From assembly GCA_000310025.1 (NCBI GenBank), contig FN649727.1, positions 8,899,734 through 8,963,733 of the forward strand: 64,000 nt of DNA, given 5' to 3'. The position numbers were made by a program, and so were the translations under genes. The stretch comes from Ectocarpus siliculosus. Lineage: Eukaryota; Sar; Phaeophyceae; Ectocarpales; Ectocarpaceae. Under the pieces are notes generated by a model. It searched no databases, was not told the DNA's origin, and saw only the letters and a program-made list of their open reading frames with translations. This document shows, piece after piece, positions 43,466 through 55,700 of this stretch; position 1 is the stretch's first letter; the number at the start of each line of letters is the position of its first letter.

Positions 43466-43735
43466 GGCTTTCTTACACACTCCCTCAGGACCAGAAGGCC
43501 TCACTGGTCTCTTTCTGTTCTCTTGGTCCCACTTTTTCCTGTCGCGTACAACAATGTTACAATGGTATGCGCTGCGTCCATCATTGATCCATCGGGTTTG
43601 CGAAAACATCTTGTACCGGTTCGGGTGAGGGCGCGATATCCAACAATCTCGCCGCATATCATCGCCTCTATTTCGCCGCATATCCTAGCCCCCTTACCCC
43701 TTTACCCGTACTGTGTCCTCACGCGTTTGTTACGG
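43466..43735. promoter_or_regulatory. putative bidirectional promoter (ankyrin / kelch-GCC genes)
   Basis: Two divergent start codons lie 270 bp apart. Both upstream regulatory regions must overlap here. No specific motif can be assigned. Confidence 0.5.
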
Positions 43736-46700
43736 ATGGTGGTGTGCACGATCTTTGTTGCTGCCCTGTGGGTGTTGGCCTTGCTAGAGCCCCAAGTTGG
43801 AATAGATGCGGCTGTCTGTGATGGTGAAACCGTGACCGATCCAGTGTCACTTCGAGATCCCACCGGCTGGGACAGCCAAGATTCAATCGGGGGGGCCGGG
43901 CAGAGAAGGCAAGGGCACGTCAGTGCAGAAGTTACGGCCTGGGACCAGAAACACGCTGTAGTGTTTGGTGGTACGAGCGTGCGAACTGATGACGTAAATG
44001 ATGTCGTTGGACGGGAAGCAGGAGTATTTGTCGTGGACATCACCAACCCGGCGAACTGGACGGAGCTCGAGATGGTTGGTAAGGGCAGTATTTTTTGCAA
44101 GCAACAATTGTGAAAGCCAGCCGTTGGCCTACAACGCTAACGATAGTTCGTATTTCTTAGTCGATGCCAGTGTGAAAAGGATCAATGGTCCTCGGCAGAC
44201 GTCGGGGAAATTTCACTTGTTATGAAAAAGTAGAAGTATTTCGAAAAGGGAAGATTCTGTGATGTCATGGATGTATGCTTTCTGAACGAAAACGCTCAGC
44301 TGCAGTTGTTGGCGATGGGTGTGGCCATTACGGCAGGCAGAGAAAATCCCACGTGCCCAGCTGTGCTGGGGCTACCAAGACGACAACCCGCATGTACTGC
44401 TGCACATGTACGACGGCGTCGTGTGTTGCGTGATGCGCAGCTGGCGAAGCAAGCCGCTACATACACTCGGTGGCGCCGTCCACAGTTCCAGATTCTACTG
44501 TAGTACGGGATCTTGATCGAGATTGTCATCTTGATCCGGCAGTGCATGGAATATACAGTAACACATCGCAACTTCGAGAAAGCAAACTGCACGGGTACGC
44601 AACGGGCACTCGGCTACATAACTGACCTCAAACCACAAGTATGAACATACCCACAATATGCCTTGGCCTTGCGCAGCATACGATGGAGCACCGCATGCCG
44701 TATTCAGACCCGCTTCATTCGTGTGGGACAATTCTTTGTTCGTGGTCTGCGGGCATACTGAGGAGCCCTTCACGGTGACAACCGAAATTTGGCGAGCCGA
44801 CATACAGGTGCATACCTACTTTGGTCAAGCTGAACATGCGGCGCAGGCCTCTCTGCCACGGTTAATCCTCGTGTTAAGAAGGCAGATGTCGTACGTAGCA
44901 TGCAGGTTCATGGCCCTACCCAGGATTCTCAGGCTAAGGCCATGCAGTAGGCCAACAAGATTGTGCTTTTGATCTGTAGACCGACGTTACCCAAGAGCAA
45001 CAACCCTCAGGTCGAAGCACGTAAGATCGGTTGAAAGTACCTCCACCTGGCCTCGAACCGCCCTCCCCTCGTCCATGTCACCTGAAACAGGGATTCGAAG
45101 AGGCCCCGGAGGGTCTGTGGCGACCCATAAACGCTTCCAAGACTGATGCCTTGGGCGGGCAGGTGTATGATATCCCCAGATATGGACACACGGCAACAGT
45201 GCTCAACACAGGAGAGGCCAACCCTACAGAGGTATTTACTGTACAAAAGTAAAGCATACAGGGCTTGAGATGCGAGAAGTACTCTTTCCCGATTGCCCAG
45301 AGAAATGGTGGCAAAACAAGTTCCAGTCAAAGACAGCCTGATTTGACCCTCTGACGTTCAACTCATTCGCATGGGAACCGCATCCACGACGTTGTGGAAC
45401 AGGCGTGGGCAATTGTTATTGGTGGCATGACCGGGAGTCAGAACAGCGTGGATACCAACCTCATCCTGCATTTGTCCGAGTCATCGGATGAGTTTGTGTG
45501 CGATGAAGACGCCCTAGTAAACATCACCAGCTCCTACACTTGCGGCCAGCGGACGCCGACCAGGCCGACAGAGACGGAGGGAGAGTGGTTGTACTTGGAC
45601 TCAAGGCTATCAAACGATTCGAAGCCTGCCTCGCGTTCCTACCACGCCGTCGCCTCGCTGGCCTCCAATGGTCTGGGTGGCTCTGCGTGCCTCTATATGT
45701 ACGGCGGCCGAAACTACGAGATGAGCATACTATACTCGGACCTTTGGAGCTTGTGCCCAGTTTCCAACTACCTCGGGAACAGCGAGGACACAACGTTCAC
45801 GTGGACCGAGCTGTCTCCAGCGGGAACTCTGCCATTGGGACGGTATGTGGCCAATAGCTATGTGCTTGGTGTCTGGTGGTGATGTTGTGTCATTCCGAGG
45901 CTTTCGATGTGTCTGATTATACTGTATTGGTTCTACAGTAGAACTCGCTAGTACTGTACTCAACGACGGCTGTAGTGAGTCTGATTCTAGCCCAAAACAT
46001 ATGACATGGTCGGGCTTCCGTGAGCCTGCGGATGTATTGTTTATGATCGAAAGACAACAAATTAGTCTGCACTTGCAGATTGCTAGTCTAGTAGTTTGCT
46101 TTTGAGGCTCTCCATCCCTTGTCCTTCTCTCTTTCCAGATACGGCGCGGTCTTCGTTGCTGGAATCAAAGACGCTCCGCATCGCATTCTGCTATACGGCG
46201 GTACGGGAAGATACCCAAATTCGGTGGGTGCTTGGGCTTGACCTTGTTCTTTGGATTCACCCTGCCGTAGACAATTCCCTTCTGCCAGAGCCGAGGTGAT
46301 CAGATGACTACACGGAACGGTTGAGCATAAACACTCTGGCTTGTAGTGAAAACACCTAGACATAGATAATGTCAGCCTCCAAGATGGGAAAGCAGGATCG
46401 CTCAAAGAAAGATACGACCAACCACGAGTTCGATAAAACGGGACCGGGCAAACCGTGCTATTACAGCCTCCCGGGCGGTTCATGCCACAACGTTCATGAA
46501 CACCCCCTCGCGTTCACGTCTAACTTGCACAACATGTAGTACATGGCTGACGAGTTCACGAAGGAGTATGACACCTACATGAACGCATGGGTGGACAGCT
46601 CCCTTGAGGATGGTAGCTCGACCTACCCAGTGGGAAGGAGAGATCACACTCTGGAGGGTGTCGGGGATTTCTTGGTGCTTATCGCTGGAATCAACAACGA

Positions 46701-46742
46701 CGAGGAGGCTTTGCAGGACATGTGGAACGTCAACTTCTCGAG
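43736..46742 (+). other. kelch-like propeller region (exons 1-6)
   Basis: Residues about 45-447 carry around six repeats of the kelch kind: HAVVFGG, SLFVVCGH, AWAIVIGGMTG, ACLYMYGGRNY, RILLYGGTGRY and FLVLIAGINND. Most end a beta strand, are preceded by an R-x-x-H/Y-x-A-V strand (for example R-Y-G-H-T-A-T-V), and are followed by a W. This should fold as a beta-propeller used for binding. Exon 1 joins directly to 44677 through a 598-bp intron; open frames inside that intron are not exons. Confidence 0.75.
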
Positions 46743-49700
46743 GTGCGAGCGTACCTTTTGAGCTTGAGAAATGACGAGCTGTGTGTGTGTGTTTGTCATA
46801 CGGCACCACGCCTCTACTTTTTGTCTTTACGGTAGCATAACACAACAATTCACACGCGGATGAGCACTCCCATAGTTGTCTAACAGCCCCGAAGTTGGGT
46901 TGAGTAATTATAGCATTTCATGCCAACACCGTCGAGCTTCGCAGAAGCCTAATGCCATTACCCCTGTCTCACACACGCCCCCTGCAATCGACTTCACCCC
47001 TTCCATCGCACCGGTACCGTTCGTCAACCATGCCAGCCCAATGTGTTCGTCCGGCAACTACATGTTTTTCTGTGAGTCCACGTCATCTCCGGTGTGCGGC
47101 GTGTGTCCAGACGGCACCGCTACCGATCGCGCCTCCTACATCTGCGAGACGTGCACCAGCGGCTACTTTGCCGAGGCAGGATCCCAGGAGTGCTCCCCAT
47201 GCCCTGCGGGAAAGTATGGAAATGGGGACGGCGGTGTCGTGGAGGCAACAGCGTGCAGGTAGACCTCCTCTGATGGTCTTGAGAACACGGTTCTAACGAC
47301 ATCTAGATCAGTACCAGGGTGCCACACGCGTTGTTGAGGCGCATGCGGTCGGAAATATTTTGGATTAACTCGCTGTTTCCACACTTTCTGGGTCTTGTTG
47401 GCACCGATACGGCGGTGTGCCACGCTGACACTCGGAGAGATTAACACGAAATGGCCAGCTAGACCAAACCTGAAATGTATCATTAATAATACCCGAAAAC
47501 TGGGTGTTTGGAGCACTGCAACGCGCCTCTAGTAAGCGAAGAGTAGCGATACAGCGGAACAGGGTTGATGGGACGTGTAATCAGATGGATGTTTTGACGA
47601 GAAATATGCCGCCGGCAAACGCACATGTTCGATGGGGGTGGGTCGGTAGGCGTTACTGTAGAACATTTCCCGTGCTGCCCCCGCCATGTATTTTAGTCCG
47701 TGCGATCAACATCCGATCTCTTTTGCCCTTTTCACCGCCGAACCCCGTCCTTTCTAGCGATTGCCCGGCAGGTACATCGACAACTAACGGCGTGGGGACG
47801 GCTTCAGAGGACGGATGTCTACCCTGCGAGGCAGGTGCGTTCTTTGGGTGTAAGGAGGAGAAAGAAATATTGACCAGCTGGTTTGTTCGAGAGGCTTTGA
47901 ACAACTTCTAGACCCAAAATGCGCTCGTGTTTGCGGAGAAAGAGTTGCAATTTGGTTTTAAGGGTTGGGTCCTCACAACAATGGGGCACTGATGCCAAAA
48001 AACAACACAACCGCTGTGTGCGAGTGGGCAGACATTCAACGAACACCCTCACGGAACCTCCCGTGTTCCACCCTTTCCTCATTTCCGCGATCACCGTCAT
48101 GTTACCACACCCACAACACGTACGTTCGTTCTCAGGCACCTTCAGCCTGACGGGAGCGCTGGAGTGCTCGCCGTGCCCGTCCGGGTTCTACTCCGAAGTC
48201 CGCGCGTCGGAGTGCATCCCCTGCCCCGTCGGCACATATCGGCAGGAGGACTCCACGCTGGGGTACTGCTCGGATTGCGCGGCCGGCACCTACGCCCCGT
48301 TCGAACAAACCACCGCCTGCTTGGAGTGCCCGAAGGGCTACTACAGCCCCGACGGCGGGGCGACAGAGTGCAGCCCTTGCCCCGCCGGCACGGCCGGCGC
48401 CAGCGTTGCCAGCGGCCCCTTGGCCGACGCCTGCGTGTCTTGTTTGCCCGGGGAGTACTCGAGCGAGGACGGGTCGATGGCTTGCGACCAGTGCCCGGCA
48501 GGAACGGCATCGGCCGCCGACGGGGCGTCCAGCGATGGCGCTTGTCAGGTGTGTTTGGGGGGGGGGGGGGGGGGGGAGGGGTTTTTGGGGGAAATAAAAA
48601 AAAAGNNNNNNNNNNNNNNNNNNNNNNNNNNNNNNNNNNNNNNNNNNNNNNNNNNNNNNNNNNNNNNNNNNNNNNNNNNNNNNNNNNNNNNNNNNNNNNN
48701 NNNNNGCCCGGCGGGGGCGGTTGGTGCCCGGGGCCCGTTGCTTTCTCCCGTTCTTTCTTGTTTCCCCGGGGGGTTTTTTGCTTTTGGGTGGCCTCGGTCT
48801 TCCGCTCGGTGCCCCCCTCTTGTTGGCTTCCCCCCTGGCAGTGCTTCCTGCGGGGTGGGTTTTTTTTTTTTTTTTGGGGGGGGGGGGGGGGGGGGAGGGG
48901 TGCTGGGGGGACATGAACAGAGAGGGAGAAGGAGGGGTATTTCGGGTGATGCAAACGCTCGCTCTCGCTAACAGTGGCTGTCCAATGTTAACCTCGTGTT
49001 GCTCCGCCTCGATGCATCCGCAACACACGGTTGTTTCAAGTTCTGCTTGTGGCAGGCGAGGACGTGGTGTGCGTGTGTTAATTATGGGCCTCAACTGACC
49101 CATAGGGCAAGCACTCTATGGGAGGTGATGAGTAAAGCACTTTTTGGATCGGAACCCCCTCGAAGACCTGCGGTAGATGGTCGGAATTCCAAAACAAGCC
49201 TCACAGCCCGACGACCATCGTCAGCCTCGTTGAGCTGGTCGGTTGATCTATCGCAAACGTCTTTGCTTCGCCAAAACCTTATTACCCGTGTAAATCGAGC
49301 ACACTCCCCGCTGGAAAATACACGCACACAACACAAACGACAGTGCTCAACTGATTGAAAAAAAAACGTCTTACCATTTCTCATGGTCGCCGAAATCATT
49401 GCAACGCGATGCCCAGACCTGCTTGAGCGGGACGTTCGCGGGAGTGGGGTCAAGCAGCTGCCAGGATTGCGTCGCCGGGCAGTATAGCACCCTGGACGGC
49501 TCGGAGACGTGCGACTTATGTCCCGTCGGCACCTACGTCGACGTCACAGGTAAACGGATTTGTACATCGTATTAACTGACTTGAACTTATCGACAGACTT
49601 TCTGGCAGCGTGTGACTTGGTTTTTATTAGTTCGCCTTGCAACGGAAAAACATGGCACTGGCAAATCTCCGACGGATTTGGTTGGCACCGATCACTCCCC

Positions 49701-52700
49701 CGCAAGCTTGTTCCCACCTTGCTTCTCGAAGTTGATCCACAAACTGGTGTTATTGGAGCAAGCTCGATGAGACCCTTCACACTATGCCAAAACACGTTAT
49801 TTTGCCGACGTATGCAAGGGGCACGATCGTTCAAGACGGCAAATCGGTCTCATTCGCTTTTGCCTCTTGCCCTGTATCCGAAAGAAACGTCTCTGTGTTC
49901 CTTCCCCCCTCCAAATCCCGCCGGCCGCCCCGAACAACAGGCTCAATGTCCATCGGGGAGTGCGAATACTGCGCTCAGGGATCCACAACTCTCGCCGCCG
50001 GCTCTAACAGCACAGACGACTGTCTGCCGTGCCCCCCGGGTACCCGAACCGTTGCTCTTGTCGAAGGAGGCGGATGCCAGGTGGGAGACGATAGGTATCT
50101 GCTGGGCTTTCAAGGGAGGGGGTGCTGACTCTCATTTCTGCGAAACTCTTAACTACTTTCGAAGGCATCGCGTCATGTCCATAACTCAAACTATCTCTTG
50201 TAGCCCGCTTCGCAATCATTGTCTCGCCCCCAGCCAGTCCAAAGCGCCCCCTCTTACTGGCACGAAGGATTTCAAGTGGTGTGGAATCATGCTTGTGGGC
50301 TCGTTGCGTGTAACGTTAGAGGTGTGTAGAGCTGGGTCATACACAAAAGGAATGGACCTCCCCGAAGCCACCCACGAAGAAAAACAAATATTGCTGAACT
50401 GTTTGTTGCTCGTGAAAGGTTGGCGAAAACGATAGCCATTCTAGGAGACGAATGGTGGGCACGAAAGTCTGACAAGGAAGTGGAAAAGACGAAAATTAGT
50501 TTTCTCATGTGGAGCACGGCGAGATCTCAGTCACTTTGTCCGTGTGTGGGTGGAGTCTATCCAACGAGTAGGAAAGTTCTTCATCTCGCAACGGGGCGCA
50601 TGCGTGGTCAAAGGTCCAATCGTCGAAGCTGGAACCTTATGAGTACGCCCCTTTTCCCTTCCCGGGGCGCGTCTCTTCTTTCCGGCCATGCCTGCAGGAT
50701 TGCCCACGGGGGGAGTACACCTCCACATACGAAGCGGCGCAAGAAATGAACTGCACCAAATGCGTGGGGGGCTTCTTCGCCGACACCATCGGTGAGCCTT
50801 CGATAAAAAGCTGCTGCTGTTAAGGGCGACTTTCGTCGTGCGCGTTGAGGTCTTAAGGTACCGGCAAATGGATTTCAGTGGCCTGTGCTTCCTACGGAGA
50901 ATGGCAGCGGTTCAAAGTTGGTCCATTGAGCATCCGCAACGGGACACAAGAGTTCCGGAGGTTTAGTGGCGTGCAGGGCTAACCTCTCCGCCCGAACGGT
51001 AGATAAGGAAGCAGATGAAATCATCGAGTTGAACGGTATCCCGTGTGCAAACGAGTGTATTAATCTCTGTATTCAGTGTGTTAGTGGTGGGGAGGCGGCC
51101 AGAACGCGAGGTGAACTGGAGATCTTGTTCAGTCCGCTGTAGGAATTCCAACAAATCATCGAACCAGATATGATATGACCAATCGCCCGCAACAAAGGAC
51201 TCAACCCGGCGCCATAAGCACAAATGACTGCGCGGACATCGTCGATGCGGCAGGCTCTGACTTGTGTACCGAGTGCCCCGAGGAGCAGCTGTCCTACAGC
51301 GCACACGAGACGTGCTTGGCTTGCATCACCAACACCTCGTGTCCCATCGGGCCGAACGGCGAGACCTGCAGCGGTGTCGGCGACTGCTACCTCGGCGTGT
51401 GCGATTGCAGGTGAGTTTAGTTATCGTCCATGCGGTCACCAAGGCTTCGGCAAGTGAGGACGTAGTGCATGGCGGGACGTGTGTAGGGTAGGCGCCCTGA
51501 CTTTGGGCATTGGTGACATTACCTCGTAGAGGCACCGTTGTACCCTCAACGGTGTCCTCATCAGCCTCTTGGAGTTCTTTTAGAGGATGTGGGCGTCGTC
51601 CCCCCCTACAGGTCTCGTACCCATTGGCAAACTCTCTCACTGGCCGCTAGGGCCTTCGAACGACAATCAGAAATACAAACAACAAGAACGGACAACAAAT
51701 TCGCGAGTTTGATTGTCTGCTGTCCAACGTTGATGATTCCACATGGTATCCCCAGGCAATGAACAATAAATAGTGTATCATCTTGGGGCTTCAGAACGCC
51801 CAGTGAGTTCCAGTTCCTGCCCCCTTCCGTGCCTATTCCCTCGTCACCCCGTGTGTCCGACTACCTCTGAAGACATCCCCCCTCCCCCCAACTGTGAATG
51901 CCTCCAAAATCACATGGAAAATCACCTCCTCACTCAGCACCGGGTTCGACAGCGTGGATTGCTCCAGCGGCACCTGCGACGGCTGCGGCGGGGTGTTCGG
52001 GTTCGACTACGACTCCGCGGTGGTGGGTACCGCCGAATCGGGGGGCACCGTAAGCCTGACGCTCGTCCGGCTCGTGGGGACGGACGGGGAGGTCACCGTC
52101 GACCTAGACGTGACGGGAGGAAACGCCACCGAAGTCTCCGATTTTGGCGGGACGTGGCCGATTCAGGTGCGGCGGGGTTGCCCTCTAGTGAGAGTGCAGG
52201 AAGCAGGCAGGGAGGGCTCGTTGTATGTCGCTGCTGCCGTTGCGATGTGCTTTCGGGGTCGGCATGTGTAATTATATCGGCACGACGTGAGTGGGAAACG
52301 CGTGGGAAACATAACATATTGTGTTAGTACAAGAAATCTCATGTTCAAGCGGGATGGCATCATATCGTTTGTGTGGTGGTTTCGGAGTTCAAAAGAAGAG
52401 AATGTTTGTGTGCGCTCGGTTGTGCAGGAGAGTTGCTACGACTCCGTCTACGAGGTATTAAGGGTCTGGCGACAAAACCCTTTTAGACGCCCGACGACAC
52501 CATCAGAGCGTCGCCCCCTTCGTTCGACACCGAAAACTGAGCTCACGCCCCCAAAATTGTGTTCTGAATTAATTCTCGAACCGCGCCGCATCGTAACCGG
52601 CCGTAGCAACGTTTGCTAGAGACGTGAAACACACGGTGGAGCCCAGAGTCAAACGTACAACCCCAGGGACAACTTCGGGGGGTATCACAGTGTACCACTG

Positions 52701-55700
52701 CCTAACCCAACAAATACCAGGCAAGATCTTGGCACGATGATCTTGAAACAAATCGTTTAGGACGAGCAGGCCCCCAAGTCGTTCTGCCGGTGCCCTCTTG
52801 GAATTCTGCTTCCCCAATCAACAAACTGCGCCAACACCGACGAAAAAAACAGGTAGTTTTCGATGACGGGCAGACCGAGAGCGCGGTCTCCCTCCCCGTC
52901 GTGCACGACAACGATCCCGACGAGGGATGCGAAGGCGTTACCATTGGTGTCACGGCCGTCAGCGGCACGGGCTCCGCGGTTGTGAACGGGGGCATCCACG
53001 ACGTCAGCGCCGAGGCGGTCGTGACGATAGAGGAGGACGACTTCACGAGCGCTGTGCGCAGCACGACGCTCCCGACAGGATTGGGCGTCGGCGGGGGGGA
53101 GCTGTCGCCGGCAACCGCTGAGGTGGGTGTGGATGGGGGTGGGGCGAATCTCAGAGTGAGGCGTTAGGACATAAACGTGTACTCCGAACCGTCGCTCTTG
53201 ACGCTTGGTGTGCGGCTCACGTTCGGAGGTTGGTGGGGGAAGACAAGAAAAATGTAAGAACTTAAGTGAATCGACCACGCCGCTCCGGTGACCGGATGTA
53301 GGGGATGTAGTGTTCACCCTTTGACCGTGTGTTGCTCACAACCCTCGGCCTCTATCACCCTCTGTGCTCATTATGAAACGCTTTGTCAATACGCCGAGCA
53401 CAAAACGTACAGCATGTGGCTGGCCTCATACATTTTCTACGCAATCAAGACTTCCCGATGTTTCATCTGCTTATTTGTTTCGTGTCTCGTCGTGTCGCCG
53501 GTGGCGCCTAGGTTGTAATCGCTGATGCCACCGCTACGTGGTCGTCAGACGTCACGCTCTCGGTTGTCGGCGTCACCCCAACAAACCGGTCGACTGCCCT
53601 TCCCTTGGACGTCCTCTTCTTGGCCGAGTCTCACTCGACGGTGGCCACTGATCTGGAACGCCTGGTTGAGCTGCTGCCGGGCTTGGTCGCCGAGGTTTGT
53701 GGATAAGCGCTTCCTCGCATGTCTTAGTGTTGAGCGTTTTCGGGGCTCAGGTTTAGCATGTTTAATCTTAGAACGATGAGCAACGGCCGCAGTCTTTCGA
53801 CTTCTGGACGTACAGCATGGCACTATGGCCTTTGCGATAGGAGCGACAATCCCAGGGGCATTCGCTGGGATTTCCGCGACTACACACAGTTCCGACGACA
53901 CAATGGAAGGAACACGACACTTTCGAAGGACAGCACCATTTCGTGCGTCCACGATGATTTTTGGTGGTATCAGGCAGCCAAGAACCTGCGTAGAATCGTG
54001 TGCCCTTTAAACCCCTTTCTCCCGCCAACTCGTATTTCCTTTCCCCCCCCCGCCAAAATCTGCTTTGTCGACAACGCCAGATGCAGTCGAGCTATTCCTC
54101 GGTCATGCTTGGCCTGGCCGCTTTCACCACGACCGCTTCGTCGTACGACTTCCAAGTCCTCGCACAGATGATGCTCAACCTGTACCCTGTGGTGGTGGCC
54201 CTCGATACTCTCGCGACGAGCAGCCTGTGAGAGAAGCGTGCTCATGTTGACATAACTGATGTAGCGGGAGTAGGTTAGATGCCTGTAGGGCAGAGAGCTC
54301 CTGGCGCTTTGTAATTTAATTACCCAACAATATACTATTTCGGCGTCTAGCCGGATGCGGTCATCGCGTTCGTTTTCGAAGGACCGCCTACCTAGCAGTG
54401 TGAAACCTCTTTTCCGTAGTCCCTCTGACTTTTCTGGAAAAAGTAAAGTCCCAAATCAAAATGTGGGAAGGCGAAAGGAAGCACCTGCAAGTGCAGCAGA
54501 CTCGAACGAAGGGTCGTGGTGTAAACACACAAGAACGACGAGTGTTTGGTTCCAAGCCGGCTCCGGTCTCGAGAGCATTTGTTATATCCACCAAATGCTG
54601 TTTGCGCATTGCTCTTCAAGGACAAGTCGGTTTGAATTCTCGAATTCCCCTGTATCGCCCCCCCGCCCCCCCCAAAAAAGAGCCGCGTCCGAAAGCGCTC
54701 CCGGGGCTCAAGTAGTCGGCCTGTACGAAGCCGCAGACGACGCGACGAACGATGTCGGCTGGAGGGGCGACGAGGACGGAGACTCTTTCCGCATTGCTGC
54801 GGTCGTCACGGGGTCGCACTTCGCGGAGGAGGCGGGCTTCGACACATCGGTGCGGTCTATGAATTTAGAAGAATCAACCCCATTCGAGTACTCCACCCCC
54901 ACCCCTCCCCCCCGACCGCCTCCCTTCCAACGCATGACGTACCACATGCGGCTGAGGGACTCACTCGAAGTTAATGTAAGGAGCGTGCCCGAGCTAGTGA
55001 AGTTACGGCGAAGTGAGTGTCTTTGTATATGCCGGGCATTGGGTTGCTCGGTCCGGGCTTGCGTAAAATAGAAGCATGCTGCGCTGCCGTCCCTGTCCCA
55101 CCTCCTGCGATATGCGCTGATTCAGCTCCTGCTAATAGTAACGAGGAGATCACGACTTTCCGACTGCAGCGTGCAAGCTTTTTGCGTGCCCCCCTTTGTG
55201 TCAATACCATATGCCAAGAACGTCTCTCTCGTCCAACCCGCCCGTCCTGGAAGTAAAACCAACGCAACCCAACGGTCCCGGCTCCCAGGACACGGGTACT
55301 TGGACGGTACCCAACGGCGTAACCGTGTCGGAGCTGCAATCACGCCTTTCTTCGGCAGGAGTTCATCCGATCTTCCTTCTCACCGACTCCTCTCTGGAAG
55401 ACGCATACACAGCGCTCGTGGACGAGATAGGCTTCGGCGCGGTGGTAGCGGTGGACGAGACGGACGCAGTCGCGAACAACTACAACGAGGACTACCTCCC
55501 GCGAGCGTTGGCAGGCGGACTCGAGGTCGGTTGTTGACCCACACCGTTGTAGGATCATCGAGATAGTTCCAGCCATGCGCCGGGGCGGCCGGGACATGCA
55601 GCGCGAAGCTGTGATGATGAGGGGTCCAGCGGATGCTGATTTGTACCACCACAAGCGCGTTTCTTTTCGGCACTATAGTCTTACGCCAGGGCTGCTCTTC

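Noticed and set aside
44267-44516. Open frames after kelch exon 1, as extra exons
   Set aside because: Exon 1 (phase 1) joins 44677 directly, giving a continuous kelch blade. The frames in between would break it.
49560-50435. 291-codon plus-strand ORF
   Set aside because: It overlaps true cysteine-rich exon 11 in a different frame and has no domain similarity; it is a shadow plus intron sequence.
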